Made by a program: the position numbers and the translations under genes. DNA of 64,000 nucleotides from Ensifer adhaerens (lineage in GTDB: Bacteria; Pseudomonadota; Alphaproteobacteria; Rhizobiales; Rhizobiaceae). Below the pieces are notes generated by a model. It was not told where the DNA came from and ran no database searches. It saw nothing but the letters and a program-made list of their open reading frames with translations. The DNA lies in contig NZ_PNFP01000011.1 of the NCBI RefSeq assembly GCF_002940685.1, positions 241,374 through 305,373 on the forward strand, written 5' to 3'. This document shows positions 45,632 through 54,913 of the stretch, piece by piece; the first letter of the stretch is position 1; each line of letters opens with the position of its first letter.

Positions 45632-47515
45632 CTAGAGCGCGGAACGCCCCTGAACGCCGCCATATGTTTCCGGCAAACCGGGGCGGACCGGCAGGCCAAA
45701 GATAGCCTCCATCCTCGGATCGTCCTCGTCGAGGCGTTCGGCGATCCACCGTCTTGTCCATTGGTAGGCTTCGGCAAACAGCTCGGAATGCTGGCTCCAA
45801 TCCATGAAGCTGATCGCCGTCGAAACGGGTGGGGAAATCAGGATGTCCCTTTCGCCGAGCGCGATTTCCTGAGGCCTGTGCGCAAGCATGCTCGCCGCAA
45901 TGACCTGGATCATGTTGGGAATCTTCGGCAGGCCGGAGCGACCAAATGGGTTCAGCAGCCGAACGGTCAACTCGGACGCGCCGGGAATGCTATCGTAATC
46001 GACATGATGTTTTCCCGGTCCGCCCCCGCCGAGACTGACGACGACGTTGGGGCCGGTCTTCAGTTCTTTCATCTGCTCCAGCGGCAGGTTGTTCATGATC
46101 GCCCCGTCGACCAGCATGTCGCCGTCGGCCGTAAAGAAGGGCGGCAGGACGCCGGGGATCGAGCCCGACGCCCTCACCGCCTGCCAAAGCTTGCCGCGGC
46201 GATGAACATGCGCCTGGCCGCTGGAGAGATTGGTCGACAGCGCGAAGAAAGGCAGCCAGAGATCCTCGATGAGCACGTCGCCGTATTCCACTTGCAGGGT
46301 GCGATCGAGCACCTTGTGATCGAGCAGTGCGTATTGCGGCACGGTGAGGCGCCGAAACGCACGACTGCGGACGAAGATCTCATGCGTCCCGCGGTTGATC
46401 TCGTCAGCGCTCATGCCGCGGGCGAAACCCGCCATCATCGCCGCACCCGAACTGGTGCCTCCAAGATAATCGAAGGCAGCGCCTGCCTCGATGAAGGCCT
46501 TGTGAACGCCGAGATGCGCGCATCCGAGGGAGCCACCACCAGCCGCGACAAACCCACGCGCCTCACCGGAGACGAAGCGCACCAGTCGCTCGACGTCGCC
46601 CCCGTCTTCCAGTGCAACGTGGTGATGCTGCCGGATGCGGGGACGCTCGTCGAGCCAGTCGGCGGTCCCGGAGACGGCGGCTGCGCGCCTTCCGTGCACC
46701 AGCACCAACCGAAGGCTGGAGGGGGAATGCACTGAGAGCGCCAGCTGTTCGGATCGGTTCAACTTCCCCTGACCGGACGCATCGCCCACCAACAGGACGC
46801 CGTCGGCCTGGCGGATGCAGACACGCGTCCAATCGCTCGGCTCCTCGTCGGCGATGTAAACGATGATCCCGGCCTTGGCCTCCAGTTGGTTGAGCCAGTC
46901 CAGCACGGGCTGGTCATCGACCGGAACGCCGGGGAAGCGCTCTTCTATATCACTCCTCGCCAGGAAGGCCGTGCGCGTGGAGGCGGCGAATGCGCTGCGC
47001 AGGAGTTCGATAAAAATGGGAGAAATGCGGCTCTGTCCGGCCGGCACGACGGCGAGCGTCCGGACCCGGCAGGGCTCCTTCGCATGGGGCGATGCCGGCG
47101 CCTGCATCGCAAACCGGCGCGCAAGAAACGTCGTGACGGATTGGCGCAGGCTCGGTAGCGCGCTCGCCGCCCTTTCGAACTGTTGAATGCCGATCGACAG
47201 AACGATGGAATCGCGAGCGGCAACGACGGTGGCCATGCGCGGCAGGCCGGCGAAGAAACCGACTTCTCCGACGAGCTCACCCTGCCCTATTTCGGCAACC
47301 GGTGCGGCCACGTCAGCCCTGTGCACCGTGAAACGGCCGGACAGGACGACGAAAAAACGATCCGACGGCTCTCCCTCGCGGACGAGGATCTCCCCGCGCC
47401 GCACGATCCCGCGATCGGAGTTGGCAGCCAAAGCCTCCAGTGCCGCCAGTGACGTCTGGTCGAACATCAAAGTCTCAGACAACAGCTTGGCGGCAAGGGA
47501 ACCGGTGGCGTCCAT
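45632..47515 (-). CDS. Patatin-like phospholipase with N-terminal cyclic-nucleotide-binding domain
   Basis: A 627-residue protein of the neuropathy-target-esterase-like group. Residues about 10-130 are a cNMP-binding domain (RGEILVREGEPSDRFFVVLSGRF, GELVGEVGFFAGLPRMATV). A linker follows, then a patatin domain from about residue 325. The nucleophile is Ser356 in GGTSSG, and the Asp of the dyad is in VDGAIMNNLP. The oxyanion motif is GGGSLG rather than the usual GGGxRG. Likely a membrane-associated lysophospholipase controlled by nucleotide binding or conformational input. ATG 47515 is preceded by AAGGAAGG-like sequence. Confidence 0.9.
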   Translation of the reverse strand: MDATGSLAAKLLSETLMFDQTSLAALEALAANSDRGIVRRGEILVREGEPSDRFFVVLSGRFTVHRADVAAPVAEIGQGELVGEVGFFAGLPRMATVVAARDSIVLSIGIQQFERAASALPSLRQSVTTFLARRFAMQAPASPHAKEPCRVRTLAVVPAGQSRISPIFIELLRSAFAASTRTAFLARSDIEERFPGVPVDDQPVLDWLNQLEAKAGIIVYIADEEPSDWTRVCIRQADGVLLVGDASGQGKLNRSEQLALSVHSPSSLRLVLVHGRRAAAVSGTADWLDERPRIRQHHHVALEDGGDVERLVRFVSGEARGFVAAGGGSLGCAHLGVHKAFIEAGAAFDYLGGTSSGAAMMAGFARGMSADEINRGTHEIFVRSRAFRRLTVPQYALLDHKVLDRTLQVEYGDVLIEDLWLPFFALSTNLSSGQAHVHRRGKLWQAVRASGSIPGVLPPFFTADGDMLVDGAIMNNLPLEQMKELKTGPNVVVSLGGGGPGKHHVDYDSIPGASELTVRLLNPFGRSGLPKIPNMIQVIAASMLAHRPQEIALGERDILISPPVSTAISFMDWSQHSELFAEAYQWTRRWIAERLDEDDPRMEAIFGLPVRPGLPETYGGVQGRSAL

Positions 47516-47930
47516 TGAACCTTCCTTGAAGCAGACAGCTAACAAGCTTAGCCGTTTCGACCGGATTTCCGAACAGATTTCCTCGTCGAACAAGACGGCG
47601 AGCAGGCGTGCACCGGGCAAACAGGCTGAAGAAGCCCCTTTATCGACACGCTTTGGCGCGGGGGCCAGGGCGCCTGGCCGACCACAACCTATCTGTGCAG
47701 GCACCAATCGGCATTGCAACGTCGTTTCAATCGTGCCCTATATCGCGACGTCTTACACCGCCCATGCGCAACATGACCGCAACGCTTCCGCAGTTTCCTC
47801 TGTCCCTCGCCCAACGATCGAGCTTGCCCGCCAGCAACCCGCAGAATCGCGGATTTGCGGGTTGGGTTCGACCGCGCCGCCGCGATGCCGATTGCAACGG
47901 GCGCGCGATCGGCTCCGTTTGCGGGGCGAC
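47516..47930. promoter_or_regulatory. Divergent intergenic region, patatin gene / AraC gene
   Basis: About 415 bp. The plus-strand frame of the AraC gene stays open through it, but the composition (Ser/Arg/Thr-rich, no hydrophobic pattern) looks non-coding. It should contain both promoters. No motif assigned. Confidence 0.4.
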
Positions 47931-49025
47931 ATGATGCCTTCCATCCCATTGCCGTTCGTGGTCGCGCTGCTGCTTGCGGTCCTGTTCGTTCGCATCGTCG
48001 CCCAACGTGATCGCTTTTTTCGGCCGACAACGGTTTTCGTCGCCGCCTGCATCCTCCTGGTCGTGACGGTCGGCCTGCGCTGGACCACGGACCTTCGGTG
48101 GATACGGTTCCTCCAACCGGTCGTCGCGGCCCTGCTGCCGCCCATCGCATGGTTTTGTTTTTCAGAGCTGCGCGCGCCATATCGGCGACGATACTGGCCT
48201 CATCTGCTCGTTCCGGTCACGATCCTGATCCTCTCCGCCTCATGGCAAAACTGGCATTCGCCGATCGACCTTGTTCTGGCCCTTCTCTACTTCGGCTATG
48301 CCGCATCGCTCGCTCACAAGGCTTTCGTGTCGCACGGCAACTTCGACAACGCTCGGCTGGCTGATGGCGGGGAAGCACGCCGTGCAGTGCTTGTCGTGGC
48401 GGGCCTCCTGTCGGCATCCGGAATGATCGATCTCCTGATCGCAGCCGACTTCGACCTTTATCGCGGAAGCCACGCCGCATCGATCGTCGCGGCAGCCAAC
48501 ATGCTGACGCTGCCCCTCGTTTCCTACGCAATCGCCGTGATGGGGCGGAGCGTGCCGGAGAGCGACGCCTCTTTGCCCGAAGAGACGTCGGTGGCGGCGG
48601 AATTCCCCACCACCGCACACGCCGCCACCGAAAACCACCACCGCCATATCGTCGAAACGATCGAGGCTGCGATGCGAGACAAGGAGCTGTTTCGCGACCC
48701 GGATCTGACCTTGCGCCGATTGTCGCGCAGGCTGGCGATACCCTCCAGGCAGATATCCGCTGCCATCAACCGCACCTCTTCCCGCAACGTGTCGCAGGTC
48801 GTGAACGAATACCGCGTTCGCGAAGCGATGCGCCTGCTGCAAGAGACCAATCTGCCGATCACCGCAGCCATGCTGGAGTCGGGCTTCCAGACCAAATCCA
48901 ACTTCAACCGAGAGTTCCTGAGAGTGACCGGCACGACGCCACGTGAGTACCGCCGCGGGAATACGGGTGACGCAAGCGATGCGGTTACGGCGCAGCCGGG
49001 ATCGCCTTCGCCAGGAACTCGATGA
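47931..49025 (+). CDS. AraC-family regulator with an N-terminal multi-helix membrane domain
   Basis: A 364-residue protein. Residues about 1-210 contain about seven hydrophobic helices (LPFVVALLLAVLFVRIV; TTVFVAACILLVVTVGL; LLVPVTILILSASW and others). The C-terminus (about residues 245-345) is an AraC DNA-binding domain with both helix-turn-helix motifs (LTLRRLSRRLAIPSRQISAAINR; PITAAMLESGFQTKSNFNREFLRVTGTTPREYRR). A membrane-embedded sensor feeding straight into DNA binding is inferred. ATG 47931 starts the first helix. Its end overlaps the convergent hydrolase gene by 41 bp. Confidence 0.88.
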   Translation: MMPSIPLPFVVALLLAVLFVRIVAQRDRFFRPTTVFVAACILLVVTVGLRWTTDLRWIRFLQPVVAALLPPIAWFCFSELRAPYRRRYWPHLLVPVTILILSASWQNWHSPIDLVLALLYFGYAASLAHKAFVSHGNFDNARLADGGEARRAVLVVAGLLSASGMIDLLIAADFDLYRGSHAASIVAAANMLTLPLVSYAIAVMGRSVPESDASLPEETSVAAEFPTTAHAATENHHRHIVETIEAAMRDKELFRDPDLTLRRLSRRLAIPSRQISAAINRTSSRNVSQVVNEYRVREAMRLLQETNLPITAAMLESGFQTKSNFNREFLRVTGTTPREYRRGNTGDASDAVTAQPGSPSPGTR

Positions 49026-50013
49026 CGCGTGAAGCTATCTCATCGTGGATCTCTTCCCGCCCCCGAAGTCCACCGTCTCTGCAGACGATGCCATCGCCGG
49101 GCGTTTCCGCCTCGATCAACTCCGCAGCCCCTGGCTTGCACGTCTGCATGAAGCTGAAATGCATCGCGTCGGCAATCTCGACATAGGCAGACGTGGCTTT
49201 CGGCAAGTGCGCGGCGAGATAGCCGGATTCGAGCCTTGCCGGCATGTCGCCAACATCGATGCCCGCAGCAAGGACGAGTGACGGGACGCGAAGACGCGCC
49301 AGATCGTCAGGATCGAATCCGCGTGCCAGTCCCAGATCGAGAGAGACGAAAGCGCCAAGCCGAGGATCGCGCAGATCGCTTTCGAGTTCGGGGCGGTCAA
49401 GACCCAATTCTTCGCTGAGGCTGCAGGCGCGCGGGCTCGCATTCGTCCGGCAATCCTGTCGAAAGCGATCGATATCGAACCGCGCGCCGGCCAGAGCACT
49501 GACGGTCCATCCGCCGAGCGAGTGCCCAACGGCCGCAATCCGGCTTTCGTCGACTTTGCCGACGAGTGCCTGATCGGCAAGGATGGCGTCGATGACCCGG
49601 GTCAGATCACGTGGGCGCTCCGATAGGGCGGCCGCAAGCTTGGCATCCCTGTTGAACGTGGTCGTGCCGGGATGATCCGGCGCCGCAACGACATAGCCCT
49701 GCTCGACCAGCTTGGCGGCCAGCCAGTTCATATTGCGCCAATTGCCGCCATAGCCGTGGGAAAGCACCACGCGCGGGCGTGTCCTGTCTGCGACCACCGC
49801 ATCCCTGATGGCGCCGATCCCGTAAAAGGCCCGGTTTTCGCCAACGGTCACGGCAACTGCCTGATCCCGGGTGGGATACCAGAACGCCACGTGGAGGGGG
49901 CGCGCGCCGTCGATATCGAGGTCGGCCTCGCGAAAGCCGATCTTATCTGCTGCATGGGCCAGCACTGCAGCATGCAGCCACAGCGCGCCGGCGAAAACGA
50001 AGGATCTGAACAT
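48985..50013 (-). CDS. Exported alpha/beta hydrolase (dienelactone hydrolase / PAF-acetylhydrolase-like)
   Basis: A 342-residue protein with a signal peptide (FVFAGALWLHAAVLAHA). The hydrolase has GYGGNWRNMNWLA, nucleophile elbow GHSLGGWT and a C-terminal His (DAMHFSF). Four Cys in the mature part (DCRTNASPRAC and two later) could form disulfides, fitting periplasmic location. The family hydrolyses esters or short phospholipid acyl chains; substrate unknown. The overlap with the membrane AraC gene suggests a functional pair. Confidence 0.85.
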   Translation of the reverse strand: MFRSFVFAGALWLHAAVLAHAADKIGFREADLDIDGARPLHVAFWYPTRDQAVAVTVGENRAFYGIGAIRDAVVADRTRPRVVLSHGYGGNWRNMNWLAAKLVEQGYVVAAPDHPGTTTFNRDAKLAAALSERPRDLTRVIDAILADQALVGKVDESRIAAVGHSLGGWTVSALAGARFDIDRFRQDCRTNASPRACSLSEELGLDRPELESDLRDPRLGAFVSLDLGLARGFDPDDLARLRVPSLVLAAGIDVGDMPARLESGYLAAHLPKATSAYVEIADAMHFSFMQTCKPGAAELIEAETPGDGIVCRDGGLRGREEIHDEIASRVIEFLAKAIPAAP

Positions 50014-50141
50014 GAAAGCCCCTTAGGTTGGAAACCTGGCCTGCATGTCCTGAGAGCGGCGGATCGGCGACCTCGAACGCGATCGAGGACGAAACGCAAC
50101 CGATAACATTCGGCTTCTCTGCGCTGACGCGTCGGCGAGAC

Positions 50142-50684
50142 CTATCGTTTGGCCTGCTTTTTACCAGGCTCGCTGTTCGCCTCTTCCTGCGGCTCGACAT
50201 CCGGCTTTTCGTGCCGAATGGCTCTTGCCTCCAAGTGGCCGATGAGAGTGAGCACTGCAAATGCGGAACCGACCGCGAGGCCCGCAACGATCCAATGGCC
50301 GAATCCGACAGAAATGCCGATCGCGCCGGCGAGCCAGAGGCTGGCGCCGGTCGTCAGACCCTGAACCTCGCCGCGAGACAGCACGATCGTGCCGGCGGCA
50401 AGGAAAGCGACACCGGCCGTCACTGCCTCAACGACCCGCAACGGATCGATCCGGACGCGGTCGTCGAAGAAGTCGCCAAGCCGCACGCTCTCCATCGAGA
50501 TGATGCCGAAGGTGCAGGCTGCAAGGCAGACGAGCATATGAGTCTTGAGGCCGGCCGGTCGCGCCTTGATCTCGCGCTCGAAGCCGATGACCGCGCCCAT
50601 CACCAGCGCGCCAAGGATGCGCGCAAAAATGACCGCATAGGGAATTTGCGACGGCGGGAACAATTCGGCGGTGATCTGATCCAT
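50142..50684 (-). CDS. MgtC/SapB-family membrane protein
   Basis: A 180-residue protein with four to five membrane helices and the MgtC signature (ILGALVMGAVIGFEREIKARPAGLKTHMLVCLAACTFGIIS; GVAFLAAGTIVLSRGEVQGLTTGASLWLAGAIGISVGFG). It lacks the large C-terminal cytoplasmic domain of Salmonella MgtC. Family members modulate the F-type ATPase or adapt cells to low magnesium. ATG 50684 begins at MDQITAEL, the usual start. Confidence 0.9.
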   Translation of the reverse strand: MDQITAELFPPSQIPYAVIFARILGALVMGAVIGFEREIKARPAGLKTHMLVCLAACTFGIISMESVRLGDFFDDRVRIDPLRVVEAVTAGVAFLAAGTIVLSRGEVQGLTTGASLWLAGAIGISVGFGHWIVAGLAVGSAFAVLTLIGHLEARAIRHEKPDVEPQEEANSEPGKKQAKR

Positions 50685-50800
50685 GCGGAACCAACGCAAA
50701 GCCTTCGCATTGGTTCCGCATGATGGCGCCCGGCCTCACCCAGTGCGCAGGCGCCAGGAGCGGCCTGTCCCCACCCCGCTCCGAAGTCGTGCCCGATTGA

Positions 50801-51339
<539 letters not shown>

Positions 51340-51372
51340 TTCGCGTCGCTTTTTCGTCGGTATTGACAATAG

Positions 51373-51385
51373 ATAGGATTCCTAT
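51373..51385. promoter_or_regulatory. MarR promoter with palindromic operator
   Basis: ATAGGA-T-TCCTAT is a perfect 13-bp palindrome. It starts 4 bp after TTGACA (51363-51368, candidate -35) and runs into TATATT (51383-51388, near the -10 position). A dimeric repressor here would block polymerase; autorepression by the MarR protein is the simplest reading. Confidence 0.6.
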
Positions 51386-51398
51386 ATTTATCGCCCCT

Positions 51399-52055
51399 AT
51401 GAGCACGGAACCTGACACCACACCTGCCCTGGTCGACCGGATCGGCGACGGCCTTTCCCGCGTGGCAACGGCCATGCGCACCGAAGCCTGGGCGAGCGCA
51501 GAGGCGATCGGCCTCAATCCGACGCAGTTGCAGATCCTGACCTTCCTGATTGCCCGCGGCCGGAGCGGAATGCGGGTCAAGCAGATCGCCGGCTATCTCG
51601 GCGTCAGCCAGCCGACAACGACGGATTCGGTCAATGCGCTCTTGCGCAAGGGGCTGGTCGAAAAGCGGCCGGATCCGAGCGACGCGCGCGCCCTTTCTGT
51701 CGCAACGACGCCGGCCGGCGAGGATGCCGTCCGTCAGGCAGGGCGGCTCGCCTCTGCAACGGAGGATGCCATAGCCTCGCTTTCGAGGCTCGAGCAGCAG
51801 GATCTGCTCATGCACCTTATCAAGATCATCCGCCGCCTGCAGACGGCCGGTGCCATTCCGGAACAGCGCATGTGCGTCAACTGTCGCTACTTCCGGCCAC
51901 ATGCCTATGACGACCCGAAAGCGCCGCATCATTGCGCGTTCGTCGATGCCGCCTTCGGGCCGGCGGAACTGCGCATCGACTGCGGCGAATACGAAACGGC
52001 CGAGCTCGAGGCGCAACGGGCCGCCTGGCGCATTTTCAATCGAGAGACGGTCTGA
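51399..52055 (+). CDS. MarR-family regulator with C-terminal Cys cluster
   Basis: A 218-residue protein. Residues about 5-150 form a MarR winged helix (RVKQIAGYLGVSQPTTTDSVNALLRKGLVEKRPDPSDARA). An extra C-terminal segment has C159-x2-C162, then HHC179 and C195 (MCVNCRYFRPHAYDD, PHHCAF, RIDCGEY). Four cysteines with a CxxC and nearby His suggest a zinc or Fe-S site, possibly redox-sensing. Palindromic operator upstream. It heads a same-strand set: AhpD-like, redoxin, amidotransferase, MOSC. Confidence 0.87.
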   Translation: MSTEPDTTPALVDRIGDGLSRVATAMRTEAWASAEAIGLNPTQLQILTFLIARGRSGMRVKQIAGYLGVSQPTTTDSVNALLRKGLVEKRPDPSDARALSVATTPAGEDAVRQAGRLASATEDAIASLSRLEQQDLLMHLIKIIRRLQTAGAIPEQRMCVNCRYFRPHAYDDPKAPHHCAFVDAAFGPAELRIDCGEYETAELEAQRAAWRIFNRETV

Positions 52056-52267
52056 TCATGCGAAACGATACAGCCGCCACCGCCGGGTCCGGCGGTTCCG
52101 AGCGCGTCTCGGAGCCCCTCCGGTGCGATCGCAAAAAGCTTCACCATCGGACTTCGCGAGCACTGTTTCCTGTGCAACCGGACAGACGATGATGTCGGCG
52201 CCGGTCCGACGACTGCCATCGGCGGACCGGCAATTTTCTCCCTCCACGCAAACAGAAAGAGAAAACC

Positions 52268-52816
52268 ATGAGCAGAATTAATCTAGTCGACCCCGTTTCG
52301 GCAACCGGTCCCAGCGCCGAACTGCTTGGCGAAATCCGCTCGGCCTTCGGGGTGACGCCCAACATGTTCCGGGCCGTCGCCAATTCGCCGGCAGCCCTTG
52401 CCAGCATGTGGGGCTCCTTCGGCGCGCTCGGCAACGGGCGCCTCGGCGCGAAACTCGGCGAGCAGATTGCCGTTGCGGTCGCCGATCGCAACGATTGCCA
52501 CTATTGCCTGGCGGCTCACACCGCCCTTGGCCGCAAGGCAGGCGCCAGTGCCGAAGAGATGACGAATGCGCAGCGCGGCAAATCCTCCGATCCGAGGACG
52601 GCGGCGGCCCTTGCCTTCGCGCAGAAACTCGTCGAAGCGCGCGGACAGGTATCCGATGCGGATCTGCGCGCCTTGCGCGACGCCGGCTTCGACGACCAGG
52701 ACGTCATCGAGATCATCGCCCATGTCGCGCTCAACCTGTTCACCAATTACGTCAACGTCGCGCTTGCCGTTCCGGTCGATTTCCCCGGCGTGAAGCTCGT
52801 TCGCGAAGCCGCCTGA
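52268..52816 (+). CDS. AhpD-like carboxymuconolactone-decarboxylase-family protein
   Basis: A 182-residue all-helical protein with the AhpD/CMD motif C77-x2-C80-x3-H84 (DCHYCLAAHTAL). In AhpD these residues give thiol peroxidase or disulfide reductase activity; related proteins detoxify peroxides or quinones. GVTPNMFRAVANSPAALASMWG at the N-terminus fits the alkylhydroperoxidase branch. It follows the MarR gene by about 210 bp and precedes the redoxin gene by 62 bp. Confidence 0.9.
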   Translation: MSRINLVDPVSATGPSAELLGEIRSAFGVTPNMFRAVANSPAALASMWGSFGALGNGRLGAKLGEQIAVAVADRNDCHYCLAAHTALGRKAGASAEEMTNAQRGKSSDPRTAAALAFAQKLVEARGQVSDADLRALRDAGFDDQDVIEIIAHVALNLFTNYVNVALAVPVDFPGVKLVREAA

Positions 52817-52878
52817 TCCGCGCCTGTCGCAATGGCCGGGCGACGAGCGCTCGCCCGGCCGCCTTGGAGATGAGGACA

Positions 52879-53430
52879 ATGAACAGCAATCACAGGATCG
52901 CGGCTCCGGAACTCGCCGTTTCAACCTGGTTCAACACGCCGGAACGCTTGAGCCTCGCGCAGCTTCGCGGCCGGGTCGTGTTCCTTCATGCGTTTCAGAT
53001 GCTCTGCCCCGCCTGCGTTTCGCACGGCCTGCCACAGACCCAGCGTGTCCAGAGCATTTTCCGCGACACCGACCTTCAGGTCATCGGCCTGCATTCGGTG
53101 TTCGAGCATCACGCGGTCATGACGCCGGAAGCGCTGCAGGCTTTCATTCATGAATACAGACTGACCTTTCCGATCGCCGTCGACGAGCCTTCCGACCGGG
53201 GACCGATACCGAAAACCATGGAACGCTACGGCATGCGGGGCACGCCGACGGCGATCATCATCGGCCGCGACGGCAAGATCGAACACCACCGTTTCGGCAT
53301 AGAGGACGACATGGTCATCGGCGCGCGTCTTGCCACGCTCATCGCCGCCCCGATCCCCGATCTCGTAACGACGACCGCTGAGGCCGGGTGTACCAGCGAC
53401 GGCTGCATCCCCGGCGCCCGGGTCGGCTAA
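52879..53430 (+). CDS. Redoxin/TlpA-like thioredoxin-fold protein
   Basis: A 183-residue thioredoxin-fold protein with active-site C43-P-A-C46 and cis-Pro region RGTPTAIIIG. The C-terminal tail adds C171 and C176 (AGCTSDGC), which could relay disulfides. No signal peptide, so cytoplasmic. It could reduce the AhpD-like protein encoded just upstream. ATG 52879 is favoured; an in-frame ATG 9 bp upstream overlaps the ribosome binding site. Confidence 0.88.
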   Translation: MNSNHRIAAPELAVSTWFNTPERLSLAQLRGRVVFLHAFQMLCPACVSHGLPQTQRVQSIFRDTDLQVIGLHSVFEHHAVMTPEALQAFIHEYRLTFPIAVDEPSDRGPIPKTMERYGMRGTPTAIIIGRDGKIEHHRFGIEDDMVIGARLATLIAAPIPDLVTTTAEAGCTSDGCIPGARVG

Positions 53431-53457
53431 AGCCCTTAAAGCATGGAGAAACAGACG

Positions 53458-54165
53458 ATGACGACCAGAAAGGCGCTCGCCCTCAGGCATGTGCATTTCG
53501 AAGATCTCGGCAGCTTTTCCGGACCGCTGCGGGCGGCGGGCTTCGAAATCGAATACCGCGATGTCGGCGACGAAAACTACCTGTCTTTCGATCCATTGGA
53601 ACCCGATCTCGTCATCGTGCTCGGGGGCCCGATCGGCGTCTATGAAGACGAGGCCTATCCCTTCGTCGCCGAAGAGATCGCCATGCTTCAGGCGCGCCTT
53701 GCCGGCGACCGGCCAACGCTCGGCATCTGCCTCGGCGCCCAGTTGATCGCCCGGGCGCTCGGCGCCCACGTCTACGCCTCCGGTGACAAGGAGATCGGAT
53801 TTTCGCCACTGAGCCTCACCGCCGCAGGCCAGGCCTCGCCGCTGCGCCATCTGGCTGACGTCGCCGTTCTCCATTGGCACGGCGACACCTACGATCTGCC
53901 CGCCGGCACGGACCTGCTGGCATCGACGCCGCAGACCGTCCAGCAAGCCTTCGCACGCGGAACGACCGTGCTCGCGCTTCAGTTTCACCCGGAGGCCGAA
54001 GCTGGCGCGGCATTCGAACGCTGGCTCGTCGGTCACGCCTGCGAACTGGCAGCCGCCGGGCTCAGCGTGCCGGATCTGCGTGCCGATGCCCGACGTCTCG
54101 GCCCGCGCCTGGAGGTCGCGGCGGCTTCGTTGATTGTCGAATGGCTGGAGAACATCGATGGTTGA
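53458..54165 (+). CDS. Class I glutamine amidotransferase domain protein (GATase)
   Basis: A 235-residue stand-alone glutaminase-type domain. The triad is visible: Cys in LGICLGAQLIARALGA, and His-Glu in ALQFHPEAEAG. GLVIVLGGPIGVYEDEAYP-type sequence is the oxyanion strand. Related proteins (YfeJ, PuuD-like) hydrolyse gamma-glutamyl amides or act as GMP-synthase-like glutaminases; the partner is unknown. GGAG lies 8 bp before ATG 53458. Its stop overlaps the next gene by 8 bp. Confidence 0.9.
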   Translation: MTTRKALALRHVHFEDLGSFSGPLRAAGFEIEYRDVGDENYLSFDPLEPDLVIVLGGPIGVYEDEAYPFVAEEIAMLQARLAGDRPTLGICLGAQLIARALGAHVYASGDKEIGFSPLSLTAAGQASPLRHLADVAVLHWHGDTYDLPAGTDLLASTPQTVQQAFARGTTVLALQFHPEAEAGAAFERWLVGHACELAAAGLSVPDLRADARRLGPRLEVAAASLIVEWLENIDG

Positions 54166-54913
54166 GCCGGCATCGATCGCGCTCGACGCCCTGCTCATCG
54201 GCACCCTCTCGCCGATCGACGAGCGGGGAACCTTGAGCGGCATCGACAAACACCCGGCCGCCGGTCCGGTGCATCTGGGCTCCACGGGCCTTGCTGGCGA
54301 TCACCAGGGCGATCTCAAGAGGCATGGCGGCCCCGACAAGGCCGTGCATCACTACCCACGCGACCATTATCGGGCATGGGTCGACGAAATCGGGCGCGTT
54401 TCCCGGCTGGAGCAGCCGGGCGCGTTCGGCGAGAACGTCTCGACCTTAGGGCTGACCGAAAGCGATGTGGCGGTCGGCGATCGGTTTCGCCTCGGCGAGG
54501 CCCTGCTGGAGGTGAGCCAGGGCCGGCAACCATGCTGGAAGCTCAATCGCCGCTTCGATCTGCCGGACATGGCGCGCCGCGTTCAGCAAACCGGCCGCAC
54601 CGGGTGGTACTACCGCATCATCGAAACCGGCATGGTTTCACCCGGCGACGGGATGCAGCTTGTCGAACGCCGCCACCCGGAATGGACGATCGCCCGGCTG
54701 TGGCACTATCTCTACGTCGACACGCTCAACCGCGACGCGCTGCGCGAGATCGCAAGCCTCGCCATTCTACCGCCGAATTGGCGGGACTATGCGGCCAAGC
54801 GCCTGCAGACACGGGCTGTCGAGGATTGGTCGCGCCGGCTCGATGGCGAGGCGCATACCTCAACGCCTGGCGACGCCGCCCAGGGCCGTGACCGGACGCC
54901 GACGAACGGATGA
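54158..54913 (+). CDS. MOSC-domain protein (YiiM-like)
   Basis: A 251-residue MOSC protein. STGLAGDHQGDLKRHGGPDKAVHHYPRDHY and FGENVSTLGLTESDVAVGDRFRLGEALLEVSQGRQPCWKL are the conserved core, with the MOSC Cys in QPCWKL. A YiiM-type C-terminal helical domain follows. MOSC proteins handle activated sulfur or the molybdenum cofactor; E. coli YiiM reduces N-hydroxylated compounds using Moco. ATG 54158 overlaps the amidotransferase stop (8 bp). Its 3' end overlaps the convergent FAD gene by 54 bp. Confidence 0.9.
   Translation: MVEPASIALDALLIGTLSPIDERGTLSGIDKHPAAGPVHLGSTGLAGDHQGDLKRHGGPDKAVHHYPRDHYRAWVDEIGRVSRLEQPGAFGENVSTLGLTESDVAVGDRFRLGEALLEVSQGRQPCWKLNRRFDLPDMARRVQQTGRTGWYYRIIETGMVSPGDGMQLVERRHPEWTIARLWHYLYVDTLNRDALREIASLAILPPNWRDYAAKRLQTRAVEDWSRRLDGEAHTSTPGDAAQGRDRTPTNG

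Noticed and set aside
47187..47930. N-terminal extension of the AraC frame
   Set aside because: Open frame but non-coding composition, partly antisense to the patatin gene; the hydrophobic protein starts at ATG 47931.
52058..52267. Short frames between the MarR and AhpD-like genes
   Set aside because: One frame reads HCFLCNRT and looks mildly protein-like, but none has a ribosome binding site or a family match.
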